Below, in pieces: positions 1 to 7,869 of a stretch of 12,519 nt of DNA. Numbering within the stretch: the stretch's first letter is position 1; each line of letters opens with the position of its first letter. The DNA is taken from contig DJGH01000008.1 of NCBI GenBank assembly GCA_002431635.1, positions 114,524 through 127,042 on the forward strand. The letters run 5' to 3'. Position numbers and translations under genes: made by a program. The DNA comes from Petrotoga sp. UBA5851 (GTDB taxonomy: Bacteria; Thermotogota; Thermotogae; Petrotogales; Petrotogaceae). The notes beneath the pieces are model-generated. The model saw nothing but the letters and a program-made list of their open reading frames with translations, was not told where the DNA came from and made no database searches.

Positions 1-2
1 AT

Positions 3-212
3 GATAACTGGCTTGAAGGGCTTATAAAGAATGTTCCTTCAACATACAAAGAAGGAGTTGCCCAGAAGGTTTCAAAGTTTGCCAACATATATATGATAAA
101 AGTGTACGAAAAGCTTTTCAACAAAAACATACTCCTTTTGAAAACTTATTCATCGGAGATTTCGTACAAGATAATGGAAACAAGTCTTATTCAAAATATT
201 GCGGAGGGTTAG
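3..212 (+). CDS. C-terminal end of an unrecognised protein (partial, runs off the left edge)
   Basis: Reading frame 3 is open from the first complete codon to a TAG at 210-212 and gives 69 residues. The visible part begins DNWLEGLIKNVPSTYKEGVA and looks like a soluble, mostly helical, Lys- and Ile-rich tail. Codon use matches the downstream genes, and the stop lies only 4 bases before the truA start, so the two are probably co-transcribed. I do not recognise the family. The phrase VPSTYKEG recalls small helical domains of the PCP-reductase type, but that likeness is too weak to name the gene. The start and most of the protein lie outside the window. Confidence 0.6.
   Translation, partial: DNWLEGLIKNVPSTYKEGVAQKVSKFANIYMIKVYEKLFNKNILLLKTYSSEISYKIMETSLIQNIAEG
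203..208 (+). promoter_or_regulatory. Ribosome binding site fixing the truA start
   Basis: GGAGGG lies 8 bases before the GTG at 217. It overlaps the last codons of the upstream gene. It selects GTG 217 over the TTG at 199, which has no such site and would add six residues not expected in the family. Confidence 0.75.
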
Positions 213-216
213 AGTT

Positions 217-954
217 GTGAGAAGAGTTGCTATAAAACTTGCTTACGAAGGTACGGAGTTTTTCGGGTATCAGGGGCAAAGAACAAAACGTACTGTTCAG
301 GATGAACTTGAAAAAGGACTTCAGAAGATTTTCGGTTTCAGGATAAATACTTTTGTGGCAGGAAGAACAGATACAGGAGTCCATGCTTACGGACAGGTTG
401 TCGCATTTGATGTTCCAAATGACAGAATGACTTTTACTAATATAAAAGATGCGCTTAATTCCATGATACCCCATGATATGTATGTAAAAGATGTCTGGGA
501 GGTTCCATGTACTTTTAACCCCAGAGTCACAGCAGTAAAAAGGGTATATCATTATTATATTTACAGCGCTCCGGATCCTGATATATTTTTTCGAAACAGA
601 GTATGGTGGTTTCCCTATGAACTGGATCTTTCAAGGATGCGTCAGGCTGCTGCCTTTTTTATAGGCGAGCACGATTATACTACTTTTAAAAGCGGTGATG
701 ATGAAAGATCTGTAATCAGGACTGTCTATCGTGTACGTATCTTAAGGCAGAGGAATAATATTATACTGATAAGAGTCGAAGGGAAGTCATTTCTCAGACG
801 TATGGTGCGGAACATGGTTGGCGCATTGGTGAAGGTAGGTACTGGAAGTTGGGAACCTCAAAAAATAAGAGAACTTCTGGAGCTGAAGGACAGGTCCAAA
901 TCTCCTGCGGCAGCTCCGCCTCAAGGGCTGTATCTTTACTCTGTTTTATTCTGA
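217..954 (+). CDS. truA: tRNA pseudouridine(38-40) synthase TruA
   Basis: TruA isomerises uridines 38, 39 and 40 in the anticodon arm of many tRNAs to pseudouridine, in the cytoplasm. From GTG 217 the protein has 245 residues, a normal length. It opens RRVAIKLAYEGTEFFGYQ, the usual first strand of the family. It carries the catalytic block AGRTDTGVHA, with the nucleophile at about Asp52, and the late signature FLRRMVRNMVGALVKVG. The C-terminus PPQGLYL is also typical. The GTG start is supported by a GGAGGG site and by the fit to the family N-terminus. An in-frame TTG at 199 is less likely. The gene follows an unknown gene by 4 bases, and its last 106 bases overlap the apparent start of the next gene. 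Confidence 0.96.
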   Translation: MRRVAIKLAYEGTEFFGYQGQRTKRTVQDELEKGLQKIFGFRINTFVAGRTDTGVHAYGQVVAFDVPNDRMTFTNIKDALNSMIPHDMYVKDVWEVPCTFNPRVTAVKRVYHYYIYSAPDPDIFFRNRVWWFPYELDLSRMRQAAAFFIGEHDYTTFKSGDDERSVIRTVYRVRILRQRNNIILIRVEGKSFLRRMVRNMVGALVKVGTGSWEPQKIRELLELKDRSKSPAAAPPQGLYLYSVLF

Positions 955-2093
955 CAGCAGCTCTGCTGTTAGCAATACCCAGAGTGGGCCTTGTTTATGA
1001 AGGACCGCAGTCTGTTCTTAACAGTCTGATATATACACTATATAAATATGCTGATATACAGATTCCTCCTGATTATAAAGGAGAGACTTTTGTTATTGAA
1101 GCAGACAATGATAAATTTTCTTTAAAATACTCTCTTGGTCAGCTTCAAGCAGGGATACAAGAGTTCGATTCGGTTTTTTCCAAAATTTTTTTACAGGAAA
1201 AAAGATCTGTATTTGTAATAGGCAGGGAGTGCACAATAAAATCAGAAGATAAGTTCAGGAGTGCCGATTTTTTTTATTGGGATGAAAAGGTGAATCTGAC
1301 AATTCAGGCATCTTCGGGAGTTTACGATTACGTCATGTATCCTAGAATTGGCGATAATGTCCTGTATGTACCCAAAAGATGGATAAAACTTTTTTTAACT
1401 GCAGAAAAAGTATCAGAAATTACTCTTAACGGACAGAAGTACCCTGTTCCATGTGAAATAACCGTTCCTGACTGTAAACTTACTCTTAATGCGGGTGATG
1501 ACAGTTTTGATATAGATCTTACCAACTATGAAGGAACAGAATACCGTTTTGAGATTGCTGACACCGAGCAATCAGACATAGTAAAGACTTCCGTTATGAG
1601 AGTCTTTGAGATAGAAAGCGGTATTTTCATTTCCGGCTTTCCATATTCTGTTTGGCTTGGTAAAGGCCAGGAACCGAAGATAAGCAAGTCACAGTTTTTT
1701 TGTGACTATGGTGATATACGTGATGTGAAAAAAGGGGCTGAGCTTCTAGGAGATATTATATTTGTGCATGAGCATAACAGATCAGTTTACATTATAAGCT
1801 CCGCAGGAGAAATGGTTGTTCTTGGCAGGAAACAGGCTCTTGTACCATGGGATCTTTTAAGGGCACCTTTTTCCATAGAACTTTCCGACAGAGGTATAGA
1901 AATAAAAACAATGCAGCTAAAGAAGTATGTGATGAGTTTTGAAGGCGGACTTTCATCATCTCAATTATATGAAGATATAAAACTTAATATTCCTTCATTT
2001 AAACCGCTTGATACATATCGGTTTGAAGGTTTTGAAATAAAAATATACAGTTCGTATATGAAAATTCTTAGGCCTGAGGTAAAAGCAAAATGA
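849..2093 (+). CDS. Predicted exported or membrane-anchored protein of unknown function
   Basis: The longest frame starts at TTG 849, about 9 bases after an AGGTAGG-like site, and gives 414 residues. I do not recognise the family. A hydrophobic segment (about residues 27-43, LLCFILTAALLLAIP) follows a Lys/Arg-containing n-region, so the rest is probably outside the cytoplasm, either cleaved or anchored. The remainder looks beta-rich, with alternating hydrophobic and charged residues and no visible catalytic motif. The first 106 bases lie inside truA. Half of the hydrophobic segment is encoded before the truA stop and half after it, which favours a real start within truA. The only later standard start, GTG 984, would remove the segment and has no clear binding site. 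The stop overlaps the tlyA start (ATGA), which suggests translational coupling. The true start is uncertain. Confidence 0.75.
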   Translation: MGTSKNKRTSGAEGQVQISCGSSASRAVSLLCFILTAALLLAIPRVGLVYEGPQSVLNSLIYTLYKYADIQIPPDYKGETFVIEADNDKFSLKYSLGQLQAGIQEFDSVFSKIFLQEKRSVFVIGRECTIKSEDKFRSADFFYWDEKVNLTIQASSGVYDYVMYPRIGDNVLYVPKRWIKLFLTAEKVSEITLNGQKYPVPCEITVPDCKLTLNAGDDSFDIDLTNYEGTEYRFEIADTEQSDIVKTSVMRVFEIESGIFISGFPYSVWLGKGQEPKISKSQFFCDYGDIRDVKKGAELLGDIIFVHEHNRSVYIISSAGEMVVLGRKQALVPWDLLRAPFSIELSDRGIEIKTMQLKKYVMSFEGGLSSSQLYEDIKLNIPSFKPLDTYRFEGFEIKIYSSYMKILRPEVKAK

Positions 2094-2863
2094 GTGAAGT
2101 TAAAGTACGTCTGGATATATTTTTGAGCTCAAAAGATGCGCGAATCTCAAGAAAAAGTGCCAATAGTCTTATCAGGGAGGGCAAAATAACCGTTAACGGC
2201 AAAGTTGTTTTAAAACCTTCTTTTCAAGTTAACGAAGAAGATAATATAATAGTTCTGTCCGAAGATTTTTATGTCAGCAGAGGTGCTTTTAAGCTTCAGA
2301 AGGCTCTTGATGAGTTTGAAATACAGGTACGGGATAGGGTATGTATGGATATAGGTTCTTCCACCGGAGGATTTACTCAGGTTCTTCTTCGCAATGATGC
2401 ACTCAGGGTGATATGTGTAGACAGCGGAACCGATCAACTCCATCCTTTGCTTAGAAATGACGCTAGAGTTATTCTTTATGAAAACACTAATGCTCGCTAC
2501 TTTAAAGCTGATGAAAAGGTTGATTTTATATGCTGTGATGTATCTTTTATATCTATAACCAAGCTTACTGATACATTTCTTGAAAATTCAAAGGATACTG
2601 CAGAGTTTGTTTTTTTAGTGAAACCTCAGTTTGAGTGCGGGAAAGAATTTTTGGGAAAAAATGGAATTGTAAAAGACAGTCAAGTTCATAGTTCAGTATT
2701 AAAAAATGTTTCCTCTCATCTTAGCTGCGTAGGGCTTTTTCCAAGAATGATAATTAAATCTCCAATAAAAGGTTCTCAGGGTAATACGGAGTTTCTTCTG
2801 CACTGTACAAGAAACAGGAGTGTGGCTTTTGATATGCAAAATATAGTCGGAGTGATTGAATAG
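2090..2863 (+). CDS. tlyA: TlyA-family rRNA 2'-O-methyltransferase (S4 domain plus FtsJ-like domain)
   Basis: TlyA proteins use S-adenosylmethionine to methylate ribose 2'-OH groups, C1920 of 23S rRNA and in the longer subtype also C1409 of 16S rRNA. Loss of this modification gives capreomycin resistance in mycobacteria. The protein has 257 residues. An S4 RNA-binding domain covers about residues 5-52 (RLDIFL, then SLIREGKITVNG). A Rossmann methyltransferase follows with SRGAFKL (Lys68), MDIGSSTGGF, CDVSFIS (Asp150), VKPQFE (Lys178) and GNTEFLLH (Glu234), which together form the K-D-K-E catalytic set. The ATG at 2090 overlaps the previous stop, and GAGGT lies about 9 bases upstream. The SAM region reads VDSGTDQL, where many relatives have a VDVGxGQL-type string. 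I cannot assign the subtype. The name 'hemolysin A' used for relatives is misleading. Confidence 0.93.
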   Translation: MSEVKVRLDIFLSSKDARISRKSANSLIREGKITVNGKVVLKPSFQVNEEDNIIVLSEDFYVSRGAFKLQKALDEFEIQVRDRVCMDIGSSTGGFTQVLLRNDALRVICVDSGTDQLHPLLRNDARVILYENTNARYFKADEKVDFICCDVSFISITKLTDTFLENSKDTAEFVFLVKPQFECGKEFLGKNGIVKDSQVHSSVLKNVSSHLSCVGLFPRMIIKSPIKGSQGNTEFLLHCTRNRSVAFDMQNIVGVIE

Positions 2864-2864
2864 T

Positions 2865-4121
2865 ATGAGAAAAAGAACAGGTAAGATAAACGTTTCAATG
2901 ATTTTTTTCCTTTTGTACAGCATAATAGGCTATTCTTATACGTCCGTAATAAGTATCGACGGACTAGGACGGTTTTATAAAAACTGTCTTGTCAACATAC
3001 CTCTCTTCAGGTATATTAACTCAAAAGAAGGACTCGGATATGAGTATATTTTTAATGTTCTTTCAGAGACTCTTTCCTGTCCGAAAGAAGATCTTGAAAA
3101 TCTTCTTGAAAGCAGGGTAACTTTTTATTCTGATTTTGAGTATAATTATTCGGCTTTTTTGGAACCGGATATAATAAAAAATCTCAGTAATATTATACTG
3201 AGATCTGATGCCATATATATCGAAAATCATGATGTAAAAACCATAAGCGATATAATTGAAAATATATTCAACGGTACGGTGGTTAAAGGCGGATACGATA
3301 TATACGGTAAGGAATACAGAATATCTTACGGCGAGAACGGGGTCTTTCTTAATAGGCCTCAAAGTGTTTATACACCATCGGGAGAGTATCCTGTTGAGGG
3401 AAAAATAAAAGGATTCATGAATGACGGCAAAAACTGGGACTTTCATCTGGAGATAAAAGACAAGGCTCTGAAAGGAAGTTTTGTATCCCAGGATTATTCA
3501 AAAGATATGCAGGAATTTGATATATCCTTACTTGAAAACTGGAGAATCTTCGGCGATGTTCAGACATATGAAGTTCTTGTAAAGGACAGGACTGTCGATT
3601 ACATTCGGGAATTTTTTGTTCCCTATGATAAAAGCTCTATAGAGATAATCGATAAGCTTTTTTCATCTCCAAAAGACGGACAGTTTGTGGTCATAAGATC
3701 TGAAAGTCTTACTGATAGTAAGATGAGATCAATTTATTTTTCGACGGTATTTGATACGAAAAATATTAATGCGCTCATTAAGCTGTACAACCTGGGCAGC
3801 GGTAAGATAGGTACCTATGACTACTGTCTCATAAGTCATAAATCCGTGGGAGATAAGATATATTTTTACTACAGCCAGGAAGGAAGCATCGTCAGTACAG
3901 TATCTCCGGATAACATGAAGATCTATCTTTCGGAATCGCCAAGGCTGAAAAGTATTACCGGATATAAAATGATTGAAAAGAAAAAACTTGAGAGATTTGT
4001 TTTTGCAGATCTAGAAAGATATTTTGAAGGGAATTTTTTTAGTTCTATACCGGCTTTCCTTTCAGCTGCCTTTTTTAAGAATGAAGATAGGAGCTACTGT
4101 ATAAATATAATCCTGAAATGA
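2865..4121 (+). CDS. Predicted secreted or periplasmic protein of unknown function
   Basis: The start is ATG 2865, set 9 bases after GGAGTGA and one base after the tlyA stop. It gives 418 residues. A TTG at 2856 is in frame but too close to the binding site. The N-terminus MRKRTGKINVSMIFFLLYS followed by IIGYSYT is a typical signal peptide: a basic n-region, then a hydrophobic core at about 10-24. The mature part is rich in Tyr, Phe, Ile, Asp and Lys and looks mixed alpha/beta. I see no metal-binding, lipobox, protease or nucleotide motif and do not recognise the family. It sits between tlyA and secA, 21 bases before secA, and uses the same codons as its neighbours. Size and context resemble the exported protein before tlyA, but I see no sequence match between them. 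The role is unknown; an envelope protein is an inference. Confidence 0.85.
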   Translation: MRKRTGKINVSMIFFLLYSIIGYSYTSVISIDGLGRFYKNCLVNIPLFRYINSKEGLGYEYIFNVLSETLSCPKEDLENLLESRVTFYSDFEYNYSAFLEPDIIKNLSNIILRSDAIYIENHDVKTISDIIENIFNGTVVKGGYDIYGKEYRISYGENGVFLNRPQSVYTPSGEYPVEGKIKGFMNDGKNWDFHLEIKDKALKGSFVSQDYSKDMQEFDISLLENWRIFGDVQTYEVLVKDRTVDYIREFFVPYDKSSIEIIDKLFSSPKDGQFVVIRSESLTDSKMRSIYFSTVFDTKNINALIKLYNLGSGKIGTYDYCLISHKSVGDKIYFYYSQEGSIVSTVSPDNMKIYLSESPRLKSITGYKMIEKKKLERFVFADLERYFEGNFFSSIPAFLSAAFFKNEDRSYCINIILK

Positions 4122-4142
4122 AAAATCATATGAGGTGTCAAT

Positions 4143-6593
4143 ATGGCTATTTTTTCTATTTTTGATAAAAATGAGATATTCTTGAGGAAAAGCAAAAAAA
4201 CTGTTGAAAAAATAAATCAACTTGAAAATGAGTACGAAAAACTTTCGGAAAGTCAATTAAGATCAAAAACAGAGGAGTTTAGGCAAAGACTAGCCAATGG
4301 TGAGACGCTAGATGATATTCTTGTACATGCCTTTGCTGCAGTTAGAGAATCCTCCAAAAGAACTTTGGGGATGAGGCATTTTGATGTTCAGCTTATTGGA
4401 GGAATAGCACTTCACGAAGGAAATATCGCTGAAATGAAAACCGGGGAAGGAAAAACTCTCGTAGCAACATTAGCTATATATCTGAATGCACTTGCCGGAA
4501 AAGGTGTTCATCTTGCCACACATAACGACTATCTGGCCAAGAGAGATGCAGGCTGGATGGGTCCGATATATGAAAAGCTCGGTCTTACGATAGGCTTTAT
4601 TCAGGCGGGAATGAATAATACTGACAGGAAAGCTGCCTATGAAATGGATATAACCTACGGGACAGCTAATGAGTTTGGATTCGATTATCTTAGGGACAAT
4701 CTGGTTTATGATATAAAAGAAAAAGTTCAGAGAAAACCTTACTATGCCATTGTGGACGAGGCAGACTCTATTCTTATCGACGAAGCAAGAACTCCTCTTA
4801 TAATTTCAGGTCCTTCTGATACTCCATCGGAACTTTACAGAAGGTTCGCCACTCTTTCAAAGCTATTCAAGAAAGACGAGGATTTTACTATGGACGAAAA
4901 GCAAAAGACTATAGCTTTGACTCCTGAAGGAATTGCCAAAGCAGAAAAAATGCTTAATATAGAAAATCTTTATGATCCGTCGAATATAAAGTTTCTCTAT
5001 CACCTTATGAACTCACTCAAAGCACTTTACTTTTTTAAGAATGATAAGGACTACATAATACAGGACGGACAGATTGTAATAGTAGACGAGTTTACCGGAA
5101 GACTTCTGGAAGGACGCCGTTATTCCGAAGGTCTTCATCAGTCCATAGAAGCCAAGGAAGGAGTCAGGGTTAAGGAGGAAAGTGTAACTTATGCTACGAT
5201 AACCTTCCAGAATTATTTCAGAATGTATGAAAAAGTCTCCGGAATGACAGGAACAGCCAAGACTGAAGAGGATGAGTTCAGAACTATATACAATGCAGAT
5301 GTAATAGTGATTCCTACCAACAAAAAAATGGTAAGAATGGACAAAAATGATCTTATATATAAGACTGAAAAGGAAAAGTATGAGGCTGTTGTCAAGGAGA
5401 TAAGCGAAAGAAATAAGAAAGGTCAGCCTATGCTGGTTGGTACAACCTCTATCGAAAAAAGCGAATATATCAGCATGCTTCTCAAGAAGCAGGGTGTTAC
5501 GCATCAGGTTCTGAATGCAAAATATCATGAAAAAGAAGCAGAAATAGTAAAAAATGCAGGTCTTAAAGGAATGGTCACCATAGCAACCAATATGGCAGGA
5601 AGAGGAACCGATATAAAGCTTGGTGATGAAGTAGTTGATCTTGGAGGACTTTATGTTATCGGAACAGAAAGGCATGAAAGCCGCAGAATAGATAATCAGC
5701 TTGTAGGAAGATCAGGAAGACAGGGAGATCCTGGTGAATCAAGGTTCTTTCTCAGCTTTGAAGATGAGCTGCTTAGACTTTTCGGCGGAGATAAACTTAA
5801 AGCTATCATGACAACCCTCAAGATAGAAGAAGGGCAGTCGATAGAACACGGCCTTTTAAGTAAGATAATAAGGGATGCTCAGAAAAAGGTTGAAGGTATG
5901 CATTTTTCTGTCAGGAAAAGACTGTATGAGTTTGACTCTGTAATGGATTCGCAGAGATCTTCAATATACTCCCACAGAGATTGGTTTCTTGAGCTCTCAG
6001 ATTATGAAGAACATATGAGAGAGATTTTTGAAGATGTTGTAGACAGAATAGTTGAATCTTCATATGATGAACAGGAAAAGAAGCTTGATTCCCAGGCCGT
6101 AAGAAACAAACTTATTCAGTATCTTGTGATTGACGACCTTACAAAATCGTCTGTCGAGGAAACAAAGGAAAGTATAATCAATGTTCTGTGGAAAAAGTAT
6201 GAAATGAAAAAAGAAGAGTTTGGTGAGGACTTCCATAAACTCATAAAGTTTGTGATGCTCAGAATCATAGATGAAAGGTGGAGGGCGCATCTTGATGCTA
6301 TTGAAGCGCTTAAGGAGTCTGTTAACCTAAGAGCATACGGTCAGAAGGATCCTGTGCTTGAATTTAAGAAAGAATCATACACTATGTTTGAAAATCTTAT
6401 AGACAGTATATACGATGATGCCGTTTCGTATCTTTTGAGAATAGTAAAAGTAGATCCTAATAAGGAAGAGGAGCAAACAAAAAAGATGACCGTGAACCTT
6501 AACTTCAGCCACAACGAAGGTTCAGCATCAAAAAATGATTCAAAATCAGAGCAGATAAAAAAAGGGAAAAAACATTTTAAAGTAAAAAAATGA
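4143..6593 (+). CDS. secA: Preprotein translocase ATPase SecA
   Basis: SecA binds unfolded precursor proteins and drives them through SecYEG by ATP hydrolysis at the inner membrane. The 816-residue protein has the full motor: Walker A MKTGEGKT (about 98-105), the AKRDAGWMGPIYEKLGL segment, Walker B VDEADSILIDEARTPLI (about 204), VDEFTGRLLEGRRYSEGLHQ (about 314), SGMTGTA (about 367), NMAGRGTDI (about 483) and QLVGRSGRQGDPGESRF (about 519). The helical wing and scaffold domains follow. It is a little shorter than common SecAs (840-900). It ends in a Lys-rich tail without the Cys-x-Cys...His-Cys zinc site found at many SecA C-termini. ATG 4143 follows GAGGTG by 5 bases. The stop codon is part of a strong hairpin. 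Confidence 0.99.
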   Translation: MAIFSIFDKNEIFLRKSKKTVEKINQLENEYEKLSESQLRSKTEEFRQRLANGETLDDILVHAFAAVRESSKRTLGMRHFDVQLIGGIALHEGNIAEMKTGEGKTLVATLAIYLNALAGKGVHLATHNDYLAKRDAGWMGPIYEKLGLTIGFIQAGMNNTDRKAAYEMDITYGTANEFGFDYLRDNLVYDIKEKVQRKPYYAIVDEADSILIDEARTPLIISGPSDTPSELYRRFATLSKLFKKDEDFTMDEKQKTIALTPEGIAKAEKMLNIENLYDPSNIKFLYHLMNSLKALYFFKNDKDYIIQDGQIVIVDEFTGRLLEGRRYSEGLHQSIEAKEGVRVKEESVTYATITFQNYFRMYEKVSGMTGTAKTEEDEFRTIYNADVIVIPTNKKMVRMDKNDLIYKTEKEKYEAVVKEISERNKKGQPMLVGTTSIEKSEYISMLLKKQGVTHQVLNAKYHEKEAEIVKNAGLKGMVTIATNMAGRGTDIKLGDEVVDLGGLYVIGTERHESRRIDNQLVGRSGRQGDPGESRFFLSFEDELLRLFGGDKLKAIMTTLKIEEGQSIEHGLLSKIIRDAQKKVEGMHFSVRKRLYEFDSVMDSQRSSIYSHRDWFLELSDYEEHMREIFEDVVDRIVESSYDEQEKKLDSQAVRNKLIQYLVIDDLTKSSVEETKESIINVLWKKYEMKKEEFGEDFHKLIKFVMLRIIDERWRAHLDAIEALKESVNLRAYGQKDPVLEFKKESYTMFENLIDSIYDDAVSYLLRIVKVDPNKEEEQTKKMTVNLNFSHNEGSASKNDSKSEQIKKGKKHFKVKK

Positions 6594-6616
6594 AAAGACG
6601 GGAAACCGTCTTTTCA
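6591..6616 (+). terminator. Probable intrinsic terminator overlapping the secA stop codon
   Basis: The bases from 6591 to 6601 pair perfectly with 6606 to 6616, an 11-bp stem closed by a GAAA tetraloop (6602-6605). The secA TGA is the first three bases of the stem. The GC-rich upper stem is GACGG/CCGTC, and the lower stem pairs AAAA with TTTT, so the T-run lies in the 3' arm and is only four long before a C. This is the shape of a terminator able to act on both strands. It marks the end of the truA-to-secA unit and lies just before a promoter-like site. The short T-run leaves its strength uncertain. Confidence 0.75.
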
Positions 6617-6628
6617 TTAAGCTGATAA

Positions 6629-6656
6629 TTTTCAGATTTAAATTATATGATATAAT
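6629..6656 (+). promoter_or_regulatory. Probable extended -10 sigma-70 promoter for prfB
   Basis: TATAAT at 6651-6656 is preceded by TGA, so it forms the extended -10 TGNTATAAT. A weak -35, TTTTCA (6629-6634), lies 16 bases upstream. Transcription would start near 6663, leaving about 30 bases of leader before the prfB start at 6695. The position between a terminator hairpin and the next gene supports it. Confidence 0.65.
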
Positions 6657-6683
6657 TTCATAGAACTTTGTATTGTTTAAACC

Positions 6684-6690
6684 GGGAGGA
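6684..6690 (+). promoter_or_regulatory. Ribosome binding site fixing the prfB start
   Basis: GGGAGGA lies 4 bases before ATG 6695. This decides against the in-frame start at 6668, nine codons earlier, which would sit only a few bases from the predicted transcription start. Confidence 0.8.
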
Positions 6691-6694
6691 ACAT

Positions 6695-7801
6695 ATGATA
6701 GAGTATGAAGTAAAACAAAGAAAAATAGATATTGTTCAAAGATACAAAAATCTTAAGGCGCTTTTCGATCTTGAAAAATCCCATGAAGAGCTTCAAAGGC
6801 TTGAATCTCAAACGACGGCCCCTGATTTCTGGAACGATCCCAAGAAGGCAGAGACTCTCATGAGGCAGGTTCAGAACATAAAGGATGAGCTCAAAGTTTT
6901 TTCGGAGCTTGACAAGCTGGTGGAGGATCTTGATGCTGCCTTAGAATTTGCCGAGGAAGAAGCAGAAATGGAAGAACCTTTTTATGAGATACTTAAAGAA
7001 ACGCAGGAAAAAGTAAGAGATTTTGAATTCAAGCTGCTGCTTTCGGGAAAGTATGACAGCTCCAATGCTTTTGTGACCATTCATCCTGGGGCAGGCGGAA
7101 CCGAATCTCAAGATTGGGCAAGCATGCTTTTGAGAATGTATATACGCTGGAGCGAGGCCAATAACTTCAAGGTTGAAACTATTGACTACCAGGATGGTGA
7201 AGAAGCAGGCATAAAGAGTGCTACGCTTAAGATAACGGGTCCTTATGTCTACGGAAAACTTAAGTATGAAAGCGGTGTGCACAGGCTTGTGAGAATATCT
7301 CCGTTCGACTCGAATGCAAGGCGCCATACTTCTTTTTCTTCGGTTAGCGTTATGCCTGAACTGGATGAGGACATAGAGATAGAGATAAGACCGGAAGATC
7401 TTAAAATGGACACGTACAGAGCCGGAGGCGCAGGCGGTCAGTATGTTAATAAAACCGACTCCGCTGTAAGACTTACCCATATTCCAACGGGAATAGTGGT
7501 AGCCTGTCAGGTAGAGAGGAACCAGCATCAAAACAGGGCAACAGCTATGCAACTGCTTAAAGCAAGGCTTTACGAGATGGAGATGCGAAAGAAGATGGAA
7601 GAGAAGATGAAGCTCCAGGGTGATGTAAAAGAGATTTCATGGGGAAACCAGATAAGGTCATACGTTCTTTACCCTTATCAGATGGTAAAGGATCACAGGA
7701 CGGAGGTTGAATCTTCTAACTCACAAGCTGTGCTTGACGGGGATATAAACGGATTTTTAGAAGCCGAACTGCTTTTTTTTGCTGATGTTTCAAAAGAATA
7801 A
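6695..7801 (+). CDS. prfB: Peptide chain release factor 2 (RF2), continuous frame without programmed frameshift
   Basis: RF2 recognises UGA and UAA in the ribosomal A site and triggers release of the finished peptide. The 368-residue protein has the RF2 anticodon-like tripeptide SPF (residues 202-204, where RF1 would have PxT) and the catalytic GGQ (247-249, in YRAGGAGGQYVNKTDSAVRLTH). The N-terminal helical domain includes TTAPDFWNDP. Many bacteria encode RF2 with an in-frame UGA near codon 26 that needs a +1 frameshift. Here the matching site reads CTT TTC GAT (Leu-Phe-Asp, 6761-6769), with no stop and one open frame, so that autoregulation is absent. ATG 6695 follows GGGAGGA. The gene seems to have its own promoter. 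Confidence 0.97.
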   Translation: MIEYEVKQRKIDIVQRYKNLKALFDLEKSHEELQRLESQTTAPDFWNDPKKAETLMRQVQNIKDELKVFSELDKLVEDLDAALEFAEEEAEMEEPFYEILKETQEKVRDFEFKLLLSGKYDSSNAFVTIHPGAGGTESQDWASMLLRMYIRWSEANNFKVETIDYQDGEEAGIKSATLKITGPYVYGKLKYESGVHRLVRISPFDSNARRHTSFSSVSVMPELDEDIEIEIRPEDLKMDTYRAGGAGGQYVNKTDSAVRLTHIPTGIVVACQVERNQHQNRATAMQLLKARLYEMEMRKKMEEKMKLQGDVKEISWGNQIRSYVLYPYQMVKDHRTEVESSNSQAVLDGDINGFLEAELLFFADVSKE

Positions 7802-7838
7802 GGGGTTTGACGTACCGGCAGAGGCAGATAGTTTACAA

Positions 7839-7867
7839 TTGACAAAACTGTTAAGGCGGTGTATAAT
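7839..7867 (+). promoter_or_regulatory. Perfect-consensus sigma-70 promoter before or within the rsmH start
   Basis: TTGACA (7839-7844) and TATAAT (7862-7867) are separated by exactly 17 bases, so both boxes and the spacing match the textbook consensus. Transcription would begin near 7873-7876. That is inside codon 2-3 of rsmH as read from TTG 7870, and downstream of its ribosome binding site. It should serve the rsmH-ftsL-ftsI-holA-earP unit. See the finding on the conflict with the rsmH start. Confidence 0.8.
7853..7859 (+). promoter_or_regulatory. Ribosome binding site for the TTG start of rsmH
   Basis: AAGGCGG ends 10 bases before TTG 7870. It lies in the spacer of the consensus promoter, so only transcripts arriving from upstream, for example from the prfB promoter, would contain it. 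Confidence 0.5.
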
Positions 7868-7869
7868 TT

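Noticed and set aside
2856..2864. TTG start for the exported protein after tlyA
   Set aside because: It directly abuts the GGAGTGA site, leaving no spacing. ATG 2865 is correctly spaced and gives a normal signal peptide.
3181..3204. Perfect inverted repeat ATCTCAGT/ACTGAGAT within the second exported protein gene
   Set aside because: The stem is AT-rich, no T-run follows, and it lies in the middle of a good coding frame. It is most likely chance.
4106..4111. TATAAT just before secA as a possible promoter
   Set aside because: It lies within the last codons of the upstream gene (Asn-Ile-Ile), no -35 box sits 16-18 bases upstream, and ATA-rich coding often gives this string here.
5013..5675. 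Long open frame of about 220 codons on the minus strand opposite secA
   Set aside because: It is antisense to highly conserved SecA motifs, its product is low-complexity Phe/Tyr/Ser-rich, and no binding site or domain is seen. It is a coding shadow, as are the other minus-strand frames in the window.
6668..6694. Longer prfB start, nine codons upstream
   Set aside because: It has no binding site, would start almost at the predicted transcription start, and adds residues not seen in RF2. ATG 6695 has a strong site.
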